Shown: positions 18,613 to 27,661, numbered from the stretch's first letter. The stretch is DNA of 64,000 nt from UBA11606 sp965243715 (GCA_965243715.1 CBDEVU010000009.1:583606-647605), one strand, 5' to 3'. Program-made: numbers and translations. Notes: generated by a model not told the origin, from the sequence alone.

Positions 18613-19577
18613 GCTACCAAGATCTGCTCGACGAGTGTAGTCGAGACGGCATCGGACCCCTTTTTTGGACCGTGTTCCGCGATGTTGTGGACCGGACCTG
18701 CCATCGCTATCCACCGGAGGTCTACAACACCGCTGGGTCATGGTCCGAAGAAGCCATCAATGACCTCACCCAAGACGTTTACCTCCACCGCCTGATCGAA
18801 GAGAATCAACTTGCCTACGTACTCACGATGGCGACCGATGAGGGTCCGCTCCGCGGCCTACTCTCGTTCCAAGTCCGGAGGACGTTAGCCCACCGTAAAT
18901 CGGTCACCGTTGTTGATCGGCTAGTGAAACGGGTGGCTAAACTAGCTTCAGAGGGACCCGAATTCCGGATCAATGAGTTGAGCTACGATAGCTTCATCAC
19001 GTTGGTCGCAGGCGGGCGAGAGCTAGGCGACTTGGCCGAGGCCGAGATCCGTCGGGGATCAGGAGTTATTCATTCGATTCCACGCCTGGCCACCAGCGCC
19101 ACCGCTAAACGCGAGTCCAAGGTCTACCACAAGGAGGACTTGTGCCAGATTCTGCGGTTACTCGTCGCGACCTTCGACGGGATCTCCCTGAGGGATATTC
19201 GAAAGATCCTAGAGAACTCGTTGACAGCGTGGCTGCCAACGATCCTTTATGAATACGAGGAAGACTGGGTCGATAGGTCCGGCCCTGAACTCGAGGTGGC
19301 TCGTTCCGAGATGACCGGCATGGTAAAGAAATTCGCAGCTAACCTCGACCCAGATCTTCGTGTCACTCTGCTGGGCAAGGCCCACGGGTTAGCTGATGGC
19401 AAGATTGCGGGATGCCTCAGTTATTCACGGCCCCTAGTCGCGAAACATAAACGTGAAGTACTGAAGATGCTCAAAGAGGATCTGATCGCCCATTTACCCA
19501 CCTGCCTCATCGATGAGGCGACGCGACTACTACTCGATGAGTTGGTAATATTGGAGGATCAAGATGAGGATGAATGA
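18609..19577 (+). CDS. Sigma-factor-like protein
   Basis: 322 aa. Residues about 45-100 resemble sigma-70 region 2 (DLTQDVYLHRL, then LLSFQVRRTLAHRK), and residues about 240-290 resemble region 4: acidic helix, LDPDLRVTLLGKAHGL, then a helix-turn-helix DGKIAGCLSYSRPLVAKHKRE. The middle is longer than in an ECF factor. GTG start in a GTGA overlap with the gene before, and ATGA overlap with the gene after. A sigma-like protein inside an operon with an AAA ATPase is unusual. It could direct transcription of its own operon or be a repurposed DNA-binding subunit. No anti-sigma gene is adjacent. Confidence 0.8.
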   Translation: MSYQDLLDECSRDGIGPLFWTVFRDVVDRTCHRYPPEVYNTAGSWSEEAINDLTQDVYLHRLIEENQLAYVLTMATDEGPLRGLLSFQVRRTLAHRKSVTVVDRLVKRVAKLASEGPEFRINELSYDSFITLVAGGRELGDLAEAEIRRGSGVIHSIPRLATSATAKRESKVYHKEDLCQILRLLVATFDGISLRDIRKILENSLTAWLPTILYEYEEDWVDRSGPELEVARSEMTGMVKKFAANLDPDLRVTLLGKAHGLADGKIAGCLSYSRPLVAKHKREVLKMLKEDLIAHLPTCLIDEATRLLLDELVILEDQDEDE

Positions 19578-20506
19578 TGGCTGACGTGCCCGCATGGGCG
19601 AAGGCGGCTCTGGCCACGCAACGGCGTGAACCGGACCCCTCGGGGGCCACTCACACGGCCCCGACTCGGATCGTTGTTGGTGATCTGCGCATTGTTGCCC
19701 CGTTGGCACATCTGCCGACCGATCCGCGGCTCGCACTGGTCTTGAAGGTGGCCGAGGCGGGTGAATTCGTCGAGGTTTTGCTCGTTCACCCCGCGACAGA
19801 GTTAGCCACCGATCGCGATGCTGTGCTGCCGAGGCGAGAAACATCAGCCCCCTACGACGTCGTAGTGCAGACCGACCTCCGGGCGGTGGTGTGGACGTGG
19901 CAGGTCGGCGAAAGGGTAGGGCGACTCCATGAATCAACCCTCGGCGAACTCAGGGCGTGGGCCAGTGGGATCGACGACGAAGCCGTTAGTGAACAGCCGA
20001 CTGCCGGCGCGGGTTTTCACACCGGGACTCGCCTCGCAGGGCCCATCGACCGTCGGTGGGGATTAAAGAAAGCAGAAGGAACCGTCCTGAGAAGGTTGGC
20101 CGGTGATTGTACTGAGGCTCTTCTAACTCGAGACGTCGTGTGGCGGGTCGACCCTGGACTTCTGCGCCCCGAACTTTTGGAACTCGCTGACGATCCAGAG
20201 GCTCTGCTGGAGGAACTTCTTCACTGGGTCGCGACGCGATCGCTGGCGCTCACCGACGATGACCTCGAGTTTTTGCTCTCTGTCGGGGCTTTCGACAAGG
20301 AGCGGTGGGCGGAGTTGATCGATGTCGGCGCAGACGTACTGACTGGGGTTCTCGACACGGTCATTCAGTCGGCTACTGGGGTCACCGCGGGCCCCCATTT
20401 TGAGCCGCATCGCCTAGTTACGGCCGTCCACCTCGAACCTCCGACTAGGGCCGAGTCGATGAAAGTGATCCACTCTATAGGAGCGAAGGAACCGGTGCTG
20501 CCATGA
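19574..20506 (+). CDS. Unknown 310-aa protein, N-terminal PemK-like barrel suspected
   Basis: Residues about 30-125 (IVVGDLRIVAPLAH, VEVLLVHPATELATDRDAVL, APYDVVVQTDLRAVVW) have the order of short strands and the elat/dvv..yDvvvqtdl pattern that I associate with PemK/MazF-like SH3 barrels. The C-terminal half is helical, with Leu/Glu-rich stretches around residues 190-260. Not otherwise recognised. ATGA overlap with the sigma-like gene upstream and ATGA overlap with the ATPase gene downstream indicate translational coupling and a shared complex or pathway. Confidence 0.75.
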   Translation: MMADVPAWAKAALATQRREPDPSGATHTAPTRIVVGDLRIVAPLAHLPTDPRLALVLKVAEAGEFVEVLLVHPATELATDRDAVLPRRETSAPYDVVVQTDLRAVVWTWQVGERVGRLHESTLGELRAWASGIDDEAVSEQPTAGAGFHTGTRLAGPIDRRWGLKKAEGTVLRRLAGDCTEALLTRDVVWRVDPGLLRPELLELADDPEALLEELLHWVATRSLALTDDDLEFLLSVGAFDKERWAELIDVGADVLTGVLDTVIQSATGVTAGPHFEPHRLVTAVHLEPPTRAESMKVIHSIGAKEPVLP

Positions 20507-22401
20507 TTAAACCTAAGGAACGCCCTTACCCGCTAAGACGGATTGAGTTGCGCGACTTCAAGTCGGTCGCTAAAGCTTCGGTTGGCCTCAAACCACTAAC
20601 CGTTGTGGTGGGGGCCAATAGCTCAGGAAAGAGCACCCTTCTGCAAGCGATCCTAGCGGTCACCCAAGCAATACGTACCGAGACTAGTAGCGCGGAGTTT
20701 CCTCTCAACGGCGAGTTCGTCCGACTCGGTACCTTCGACGAGACTCGGAACTTCTTGGCCACCGAGGCCGACTGCCCGATGGAAATCTCCTTCCTCATTG
20801 CGGGGCACACGCAGCGATGGACCCGCTTCATGCCCGCTCGTCTCCCCGAGGCCGAGGAAGGAGGATGGGTCGAGGTGAGTTGGCGGGCCCAGATTGACGG
20901 GAATTCTCCCGAGGTGGAAACCGGTAGTGGATTTGCGTGGATTCGATCGCTTCAGATCGACCTTGACTCGGTTGACCCTAACGCCAAGGATGAGCGCGTT
21001 AAGGTACTTACTTGCGAAGTTGGCGACTTCGGAACCCCGATCGATCCCCAGGGCGACCGGCAATACCTAGGGCGTCGAGGTCGTTTTGTTTTGTTTGGCG
21101 GAAGTCCGATCTCGGCGACCGGTAGCGTGCATGATTGGATCTCTGGTGAATCCGGCGGGGTTGATGCCGCAGTCTTGGATGGGGGGATTCCTCGAACGTT
21201 GATGCGATCGGTCAGTCGCCTTGACCTACTCGCCACGCTGTGGTGGAACAGCGTGGCGGAAATTTTCGAAGAAGAGATCGGGGTCGAAAAGCAAGCGGCG
21301 GAGTCCACTGAGTCGGACCCGCGGCGGCAGGCGAGCCATGAAGCGGTGATTCAAGCGAAAGAATACATCGATGACCTCAGCCCTTCGTCGACTTCGTTAG
21401 CCGGTTCTAAGACCCGGGCCACGCGAATATCAGAGTCGCTGGATGAACTTGAGCGCACGTGGTACCGGAAACTGAGCCACTTAGATAGTGAGCAACGAAC
21501 AAACCTGGCTCGCAGCATGGTGGAACTTGGTGAAGGCGAATTCCTCTCCGAACTACGTAAGGCTTTTGGTCATGAGGAGTGGATCGAGGACCTAGCGTTA
21601 GTCGAGTATACGGGGGCCGCGGGCGACGCCTTGATGGTGGTGGGAACGCTTTCGCGGCGCTTCTTTCGTGACTTGGTGCGGTACCTCGGTCCGCTGCGTG
21701 AACCTCCTCGAGTGCTCTACGACTCGGTGAGTCCCTCGACCGTGGATTTGGGGGTGCGCGGCGAGCACTCTGCGGCGGTGTTTCATGCCCAATCGACCAA
21801 GAACGTGATCATGCCCACGCCGGAGGGTGAAGCCGAGGAGGTAAGCCTTTCCGAAGCCCTTAACTTTTGGCTTAGGGAATTCGGGCTTGCCGACGGTGTC
21901 AAGTCCATAGATCAGGGCCGCTTGGGTATAAGTCTCCGCGTGATGCCACCGGGACTTGGCCGCTGGGTCGATCTGACATCGGTTGGGGTAGGGGTTAGTC
22001 AGGTCTTGCCGGTAATTTTGGTCTGTCTCCTCGCCCGACCCGGCACTCTAGTGGTGCTGGAGCACCCCGAACTTCATCTGCATCCGCAGCTCGAACAATG
22101 CCTCGCCGACTTTTTGGTCGCCTGCTCTCGCTCGGGTCGACAGTTGGTGGTCGAGACCCACAGTGAGCATTTAGTAAACCGCCTTCGCTACAGAATTGCC
22201 CGCGACCACACGCCCGTCACCCATGATCTCATCCGCCTTGTGTTTGCGGAGAAGGATCACGGGATTACCTCCTACCGAGAGCCGGAGATCAATGCTTACG
22301 GTGGGATCGGCGATGATTGGCCCGCTGGTTTCCTTGATTTGAGTTCCCGCGGGGCGCAGGAACTGGTTCGCGAAAGTTTCGCCAAACGCAAGGGACGTTG
22401 A
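20503..22401 (+). CDS. AAA/ABC-type ATPase (AAA15/AAA_21, DUF3696-like)
   Basis: 632 aa. The N-terminal ABC-like half starts RIELRDFKSV with Walker A GANSSGKST near residue 38; the C-terminal half has the signature-like GVGVSQVLPVI, Walker B region LVVLEHPELHLHPQLEQ near 525, and switch histidine motif VETHSEHLVNRLR. The end, ITSYREPEINAYGGIGDDWPAGF, is like DUF3696 proteins. The glutamate after the Walker B aspartate position is shifted (VLEHPELHLHP), as is usual for this OLD/RecF-like group. No TOPRIM domain is visible, so it is not a complete OLD nuclease. Last coupled gene of the operon. Such ATPases often drive phage-defence complexes. Confidence 0.88.
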   Translation: MIKPKERPYPLRRIELRDFKSVAKASVGLKPLTVVVGANSSGKSTLLQAILAVTQAIRTETSSAEFPLNGEFVRLGTFDETRNFLATEADCPMEISFLIAGHTQRWTRFMPARLPEAEEGGWVEVSWRAQIDGNSPEVETGSGFAWIRSLQIDLDSVDPNAKDERVKVLTCEVGDFGTPIDPQGDRQYLGRRGRFVLFGGSPISATGSVHDWISGESGGVDAAVLDGGIPRTLMRSVSRLDLLATLWWNSVAEIFEEEIGVEKQAAESTESDPRRQASHEAVIQAKEYIDDLSPSSTSLAGSKTRATRISESLDELERTWYRKLSHLDSEQRTNLARSMVELGEGEFLSELRKAFGHEEWIEDLALVEYTGAAGDALMVVGTLSRRFFRDLVRYLGPLREPPRVLYDSVSPSTVDLGVRGEHSAAVFHAQSTKNVIMPTPEGEAEEVSLSEALNFWLREFGLADGVKSIDQGRLGISLRVMPPGLGRWVDLTSVGVGVSQVLPVILVCLLARPGTLVVLEHPELHLHPQLEQCLADFLVACSRSGRQLVVETHSEHLVNRLRYRIARDHTPVTHDLIRLVFAEKDHGITSYREPEINAYGGIGDDWPAGFLDLSSRGAQELVRESFAKRKGR

Positions 22402-22431
22402 CATTAACGCCCGCAGGGTTCCTTTAACTAG

Positions 22432-22695
22432 ATGATGATTGAAAAAGACCCAAACCACAATAACGAAACTCCTCTCGATGCAGTCGTCCCTCCAGAGCTG
22501 CGTGCTTACCTCACCGAGGCAAGGCGGCTATTTGAGGAGGCCGACGGGCGAATACAATCGGGGTCCTTTATGTCGGCCCTCTCGTCGCTTACTGCCGTTA
22601 TGCCCCTCCATAAGATGCTGATGACCCGCTGTACGGAGATGCTCAACCCGCCAGAAGTCGAAGAGCCTCCCGACCATCACGCAGGGTACTTGTGA
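22432..22695 (+). CDS. Small acidic protein downstream of the ATPase gene
   Basis: 87 aa (or 86 from the second ATG). Charged, probably helical, with an acidic Pro-rich tail ending PPDHHAGYL. It begins 30 bp after the ATPase stop on the same strand, so it is likely the fifth gene of the operon. There is no signal peptide and no recognised family. It could be an antitoxin-like or adaptor subunit, which is speculation. Codon usage looks like its neighbours. Confidence 0.55.
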   Translation: MMIEKDPNHNNETPLDAVVPPELRAYLTEARRLFEEADGRIQSGSFMSALSSLTAVMPLHKMLMTRCTEMLNPPEVEEPPDHHAGYL

Positions 22696-22766
22696 GAACC
22701 GACGCGTCCATTCAAGTATCGAGCGTCATCTTGGCCGAGAATGTCGATACTTCCCATCGTGAGGGC

Positions 22767-23204
22767 TTAGAGATGAACCATCTTGACGTCACCCCAGCAG
22801 TCATGGAGGTACTTGCCAACTAGCTTCCTGTGGCAGTTGTCGTGAAGTTTCTCGCTGCAGAGCAACACGGGTTTGCCCTTAAAAAGGTCATCATCGAGTT
22901 GGTCTTCGATTCGTCGCGAGGCCATCAACTCAAGAAATTGCTCCTCGTACTCGTCCCAAGTTATACGTTTCTTTCTGTACTCGTCGAGCAGTTCGGCGGT
23001 TGGGGCTAGGCACGGCACATGGATGTAGTCGGCTTGGCAAAGCTCGCGGAGGAAGAATTTGAGATCATCTCTTTTCGCGAATCCGGCTAGCTGGGAGACG
23101 TTTCTCAACCGCACGTCGATTAGGCGGGTAATCTCTGCACCCCTCAGAAGGTCGAAGAACTCCTCGGCGGTGCGTTGCGTAAAACCGGCCGTATGGATTT
23201 CCAC
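22767..23204 (-). CDS. DUF488 family protein (second of tandem pair)
   Basis: 145 aa, typical DUF488: it begins MEIHTAGFTQRTAEEFFDLL, then IDVRLRN with the conserved D-x-R, and ends with LLCSEKLHDNCHRKLV containing the conserved Cys-x2-...-C-H-R motif. Biochemical function is not established to my knowledge. GTG start at 23204 with GGAGG seven bases upstream, lying inside the end of the upstream DUF488 gene (61-bp overlap). The product is related to its neighbour, so the pair arose by duplication or fusion/fission. Confidence 0.85.
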   Translation of the reverse strand: MEIHTAGFTQRTAEEFFDLLRGAEITRLIDVRLRNVSQLAGFAKRDDLKFFLRELCQADYIHVPCLAPTAELLDEYRKKRITWDEYEEQFLELMASRRIEDQLDDDLFKGKPVLLCSEKLHDNCHRKLVGKYLHDCWGDVKMVHL

Positions 23205-23734
23205 GGTGGTACCTCCGGTTCAAATAGCTTCAGTTGGGGTGGCTTAGCTTCCAGAATCGTAGCCGCACTTTGGCTGCTGCCATCGGGAAGGAGGTGGATA
23301 ACCGGGATGCCTTCGAGGTCAAGCACCCTCGCGATGAGCAGGTGGCGGTGGCATTCCTCTGGGGCTCCTTCGCTGCACATCATCGCCACGCGGTGGCTCA
23401 CGGCTCCGTCGAGCAGGCGCTTCAATCCGGCCCGGAAGGTAGCGGATTCAGCAAAGACATCGTAGTCGACGTGGCTTTTCTCGTCGTAGAACTCGTCGCC
23501 GCGGGGACGTCCGCCGAGTTCACTGCCGAGAAAGACGTAACCGATCTTGGCCCGCTTGAGGATCCGACGTAGTGGCTGTTGACTGAAATGGGTGGAATAC
23601 GACACTGCCGGCACAGTGCGAACATCGGCAACAACATCAATGTCCGCATCCTTGAGGAGATCGACGAACTTCTCTTCGGTGTGGTTGGAATGCCCGATCG
23701 ACCAAAGACCGCTCGTCGCTCGCTCGATGCTCAT
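23144..23734 (-). CDS. DUF488 family protein (first of tandem pair)
   Basis: 196 aa from the ATG at 23734, which has GGAAGAGAG just upstream; the frame is open to 23824, but the extra 30 residues do not fit the family. Motifs: LWSIGHSNHTEEKFVDLL, VVADVRTVP, ELGGRP, and MCSEGAPEECHRHLL with the C-H-R site. The C-terminal ~45 residues extend beyond the domain and overlap the second DUF488 gene. The pair sits between the ATPase operon and the helicase-nuclease gene, in the same orientation as the latter. Confidence 0.85.
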   Translation of the reverse strand: MSIERATSGLWSIGHSNHTEEKFVDLLKDADIDVVADVRTVPAVSYSTHFSQQPLRRILKRAKIGYVFLGSELGGRPRGDEFYDEKSHVDYDVFAESATFRAGLKRLLDGAVSHRVAMMCSEGAPEECHRHLLIARVLDLEGIPVIHLLPDGSSQSAATILEAKPPQLKLFEPEVPPWKSIRPVLRNAPPRSSSTF

Positions 23735-23878
23735 CTCTCTTCCGCTGGGTTCTCGATCCTGAATTGGCCTAACCAGACGATACTCGAAAAAGCGATCTTC
23801 CCCTTCGCCGGAATGCCCCTGCACTACGCTTGAGCTACGCAGCCTGTTGGCTGACGGTCGGTACCTAATTCGAGGCGC

Positions 23879-26800
23879 TCATCCTTCGGCGAGTGAGGCC
23901 GCGATTTCCTCTACGCAGCGGTCCAGATTTGAGCCCAAACGACGTCCACTGAAGCGAAGTACCGTCCACCCTTGGGCTTCGATGGCGCGATCGCGGGCCG
24001 CGTCACGGTCCACGTCGGTGTGAAACGCCGCTCCGTCGCATTCGATGTCGAGTCGCTGGCCGTTTGATTCGACGGCTAGGTCGAGCCGGTGTCCGTCGAC
24101 GACAACCCCAGTCTGGGCCGGAATGCCGCGCCTAAGAAGCGCCTCGTGAAGGGTCTGCTCCAGCGGGCTGTCATAGGCCCCCGCCTCCAAGCGGTTCACG
24201 TAGCGAGCGAGGTCGGCGAGCACGTTGGTGTGACTTAGACAAACGTCCATGTTCCCCACGATGACGAGTCGACGGCGCGCTCTAGTCAGTGCCACGTTGA
24301 CTAGGTTCACATTGGCCGCAAAGCCAGCCTGATTTTTGGTCATCGAGCGGCCGACAACAGGTGAGAAATAGATGATGTCTCGCTCGTCGCCTTGGAATCG
24401 ATGAGCGGTGGCGACCGTGACATCTTCCAATATGTCGTCGAGGCTGTCGGGCACCTGCCGGCGGATCAGATCGAGGATTAGATCAGCTTGAGCGCGGTAA
24501 GGGGCGACAACGCCGATTGACAGGCCGAGTCCACGAATGGCGGGAGCATCCTGAACGAGTTTGTTGACCAGAGCCCGGGCTTCTTGAGGGTTGATCTGAC
24601 TTCTCCCTTGCGGTCCTTTTTGACTGTCGCCGTTCACGCGGGTCCATTCAAGGGCGGGTTGATTCGATGGGGGTTTGTTGTAGGAACACAACTCGAGTCG
24701 GCCGCTGTAGAACCGCTCGTTAGAGAACCCGATAATCGCGGGGTGGGATCGGAAATGCAGGTCGAGGAAGATCGGTGCTTCGTCGACGCAAGCCGAAGCC
24801 AGACCGAAACAGCTGCGATTTCGGTAGCTAAAGCGATCAATAAGGTCGTCCGCTAGCCCACATCGCTGCCCAATCATGCGCTCGCGTTGAAGTCCGAGGG
24901 ATGCGATGTGACTGAGCTGTCGTCGGTCGCCGATTATCATCGCTCGCTTGGCCCGAGCTAGGAGTGGTAGGGCTGAAGCGACGTCGCATTGGGAAGCTTC
25001 GTCGATGACGACAAGGTCAAACATTGCCCGCTTGAGAGGCAGGTTGGTGCGGGCGGAGAGGTTGGTCACCCCCCAAACGGAGAGGGTTGGCAGGGCCGAC
25101 GGTATGAGCTTCTTGGCTCTCCTCGCTACGCCGCTCTTGGTGGCATCCTTGAGCAGTTCGGCGAGTTCGCCCGCTGCCTTTCTGGCGACCGAGTTTTCTC
25201 GGCGGATTTGTTCCCACCGTGCATCGAGGAGGGCGCGGCCTGCTTCAATCCTCTCTGGTCCGATGGCGTGGAGTTTGTCGTCGAGTTGCTGCTTGGTCGG
25301 CAGGGCCTCGATCTCGGACTCCGTACGGACGATCGTGGCTCGGCAGTAGTTGATCTTGGCTTGTTTGGCTTTGAGATCGGCTTGGCGTCGGTCGATATCG
25401 GCTCGTTTGGCTTTGACCTCAGCCCAGCGTCGGTCGATCTCGGCTTGTTTGGCTTTGACCTTGGAGCAGTGTCGGTCGATCTCGGATTCCTTACGACTGA
25501 TCGCGGCTTTGCGCCGGTTGATTTCGGCTTGCTTGGCTCTAATCGCGGCTTGTGGGTGGTTGATTGCGCCGCGGGGGTCGTTGATTTCGGCTTGCTTGGC
25601 GATGACCTTGGCTTGTTTGGCGATGACCTCGGACCGGGTTTCTCGTATCAACCGGATTTTCTTGACGATGGTGTCGATTGTTTCGGAAAGTTCGATGAAT
25701 TCACGACGGGGGGCCAGAGTTCGGGCGGGGTTGTCGCGGACTAAACTAAGCGGTTTTTCGACCATACTCCGCTCTAATCCGAGCAATTCGCCGAGTTGAG
25801 TTAGTTCATGTCGCGAGTTTTCGAGACGCTGCCGATGCTTTTTCCAGCGAAAGAAAAAACCAAGCCGATCGCCGAAAGTAGTAAGCGAAGCCGCCGTTGT
25901 GGTGATGGCTTGGTAAAGACAGACTAGGTCGACGTCGATATGAACGCCGTAGGGCAGCGCTTTCTGGCAGGTACGAAGATCAACCTCCGAGCGACTTAGA
26001 TCCAGCTCTAAGCTGTGTAGCTCGATTTCGAGTCGGTCGTGGAGGTCGGCCTCTAGGCGGTGGAGTTCTACTTCGAGTCGGTCGTGGAGGTCGGCCTCTA
26101 GGCGGTGTAGCTCGATTTCTAGGAGGTGTAGTTCTACTTCGAGTCGGTCGTGGAGGTCGGCCTCTAGGCGGTGGAGTTCTACTTCGAGTCGGTCTCGGAT
26201 ATCAGCTTCAATGCGGTGTAGTTCTACTTCGAGGCGGTCTCGGAGATCAACCTCTAAGCGGTGTATGTAGTCTTGGAGGCTGGTCCGTCTAGTTATGACA
26301 TCATGGATGGACCGAACTCGCTCGGCTACTACTCCCCATACCCGTCGGGCGGGAGCGAAGTTGTCGGGTTTGGGAGCGGTGGAAAGTATTTTCGTGATGC
26401 TTTCCGAAACTTCGCCGCGGCGACTAGCGGGCCCGGCCCTCACAATGCAGGGATTGTCGCTCGTCAGCGCCAAACGCTCGAAAACGACATCCACCGCTTG
26501 GTTGTTCTTTGACGCGAACAAGACGGTTTCATTACGCGCCACGGCTGCGGCAACGACATTGACGAGCACCTGTGATTTCCCGGTGCCGGGTGGTCCGGTG
26601 ACTACGGTGAGTACGTTCTCCATCGCCGAGGTGACCGCTATATCTTGGGCCAAGGTGGAGGGAATAATGGTCGGGTGCGGCCTAGGAGGAGAGTCGACCG
26701 GCTCGCTAGTCTGGCCCAGCATGATCGCCGCCGGACCGTCTTCCAACATTGCGGGATTGTTGAGCAGTTCTTCGAGATCTTCGAGAAGCATGCGGGTGAC

Positions 26801-27661
26801 TTGGGTGGAACCGGTGGAGACGGTGAGCAGGCCAGTGTTATGTACGCCGACTTCTTTGGTGTAGTTAGCGAGTTCGGCTGGATCGAGATGGCTGAGACCT
26901 TTCACGCCGTTATCTCGGAGAACATCAAGGATTGCCGTGGCACGATCGCGGGCTAACTTGGCCTCGTCGACCGCGGGGCTCTCTTCGACCGATTTCACGA
27001 GGATGTCTCGCTCGTCACGGTCGACGCCCAGAAGGTCTAGGGCATAAGGGTTGAGTTCGACACCCCCACTGATTGGTTCGAGGACCCAACCATGCTTGGA
27101 TCTCGCCAAGCGAACATCGGCGGTGAGTAGGGGGGAGGCCACGAAACTGGGATTACGTCCAATGACCATGGGCCATCCCGCCATGAGTGACTCGCCGAGC
27201 CCCATTTCACGTTGATGGCACCACCGATCGACGACCGTGTCGTCGGGCAAACTCCGGGATCCTGATAAAGGACTGGCACCTGCGGTGAGTTCGATGTGTC
27301 CGAGGCTGCCGAGATGTACGTGAGCGGCACTCGCCGCTTCCGCTTCGACACATCCGATGTAAAAGCCGATGATCCGAGCTATTGGGTCGGCGGGCGGACC
27401 ACTTTGTTCGGTAGCCGATTTGAGGACGTGTACTTCTAGTTGACCGTTGTAGTTCTTGACTGTCCCTCGGAGTTTGACCTGCTCGCCGAGGGCGGGTGCA
27501 AGATCGGATTCCCACCAAATGACAGTAACTTCGTCTCCGTCGTCGAGTTCCAGAGTGGCTTTGACTAAGGGATCACCCCCACTTCTGGGCCGGATTATGT
27601 TTCGGGCAACGATCTTGCCGCCCAGATTTATTTCACTGCCAAGAGTCAACTGCACTGTCAC
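23879..27661 (-). CDS. SF1 (UPF1/DNA2-type) helicase with C-terminal DUF559/Vsr-like nuclease
   Basis: 1260 aa. Order: OB-fold-like N-terminus (residues 1-85), Walker A TGPPGTGKS near 356, two long coiled coils made of tandem repeats (about 465-565 and 675-780), Walker B VVIDEASQCD near 884, motifs GDRRQL, FRSHPAI, HRFQGDERD and VALTRARRR, then a PD-(D/E)xK-like DUF559 domain (DGHRLDLAVE..LDIECDGAAFH) near 1180-1245. It probably unwinds and cuts nucleic acid. The insertion between motifs I and II is where the coiled coils lie. GTG start at 27661, 60 bp from a divergent UvrD-like gene, suggesting a shared control region. Confidence 0.9.
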   Translation of the reverse strand: MTVQLTLGSEINLGGKIVARNIIRPRSGGDPLVKATLELDDGDEVTVIWWESDLAPALGEQVKLRGTVKNYNGQLEVHVLKSATEQSGPPADPIARIIGFYIGCVEAEAASAAHVHLGSLGHIELTAGASPLSGSRSLPDDTVVDRWCHQREMGLGESLMAGWPMVIGRNPSFVASPLLTADVRLARSKHGWVLEPISGGVELNPYALDLLGVDRDERDILVKSVEESPAVDEAKLARDRATAILDVLRDNGVKGLSHLDPAELANYTKEVGVHNTGLLTVSTGSTQVTRMLLEDLEELLNNPAMLEDGPAAIMLGQTSEPVDSPPRPHPTIIPSTLAQDIAVTSAMENVLTVVTGPPGTGKSQVLVNVVAAAVARNETVLFASKNNQAVDVVFERLALTSDNPCIVRAGPASRRGEVSESITKILSTAPKPDNFAPARRVWGVVAERVRSIHDVITRRTSLQDYIHRLEVDLRDRLEVELHRIEADIRDRLEVELHRLEADLHDRLEVELHLLEIELHRLEADLHDRLEVELHRLEADLHDRLEIELHSLELDLSRSEVDLRTCQKALPYGVHIDVDLVCLYQAITTTAASLTTFGDRLGFFFRWKKHRQRLENSRHELTQLGELLGLERSMVEKPLSLVRDNPARTLAPRREFIELSETIDTIVKKIRLIRETRSEVIAKQAKVIAKQAEINDPRGAINHPQAAIRAKQAEINRRKAAISRKESEIDRHCSKVKAKQAEIDRRWAEVKAKRADIDRRQADLKAKQAKINYCRATIVRTESEIEALPTKQQLDDKLHAIGPERIEAGRALLDARWEQIRRENSVARKAAGELAELLKDATKSGVARRAKKLIPSALPTLSVWGVTNLSARTNLPLKRAMFDLVVIDEASQCDVASALPLLARAKRAMIIGDRRQLSHIASLGLQRERMIGQRCGLADDLIDRFSYRNRSCFGLASACVDEAPIFLDLHFRSHPAIIGFSNERFYSGRLELCSYNKPPSNQPALEWTRVNGDSQKGPQGRSQINPQEARALVNKLVQDAPAIRGLGLSIGVVAPYRAQADLILDLIRRQVPDSLDDILEDVTVATAHRFQGDERDIIYFSPVVGRSMTKNQAGFAANVNLVNVALTRARRRLVIVGNMDVCLSHTNVLADLARYVNRLEAGAYDSPLEQTLHEALLRRGIPAQTGVVVDGHRLDLAVESNGQRLDIECDGAAFHTDVDRDAARDRAIEAQGWTVLRFSGRRLGSNLDRCVEEIAASLAEG
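25331..25640. repeat. 42-bp degenerate repeats encoding second coiled coil
   Basis: A second repeat field in the same gene, with units of about 14 residues of the type AKQAEIDRRxAxV/I (minus strand). Copies are more diverged than in the field at 26.0-26.3 kb. On the plus strand the same DNA reads as a long open frame, which is a shadow of the repeat. Confidence 0.75.
26000..26265. repeat. 45-bp tandem repeats encoding a heptad-like coiled coil
   Basis: About five copies of a 45-bp unit, some nearly identical, lie inside the helicase-nuclease gene. On the minus strand they encode 15-residue units of the type DRLEVELHRLEADLH, with one irregular 21-22 residue copy. Near identity at DNA level shows recent expansion, so copy number may vary between strains. 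Confidence 0.85.

Noticed and set aside
20503..22401. OLD-family nuclease (GajA-like) reading of the ATPase
   Set aside because: No TOPRIM motifs are visible after the ATPase domain, and no UvrD-like GajB lies directly next to it.
24989..25744. 251-aa plus-strand ORF with repeated Gly/Asp-rich protein
   Set aside because: It is the antisense reading of the coiled-coil repeats of the helicase-nuclease gene.
26000..26265. Regular repeats that could be taken for a CRISPR array
   Set aside because: Units are contiguous, in frame, and encode a coiled coil; there are no unique spacers.
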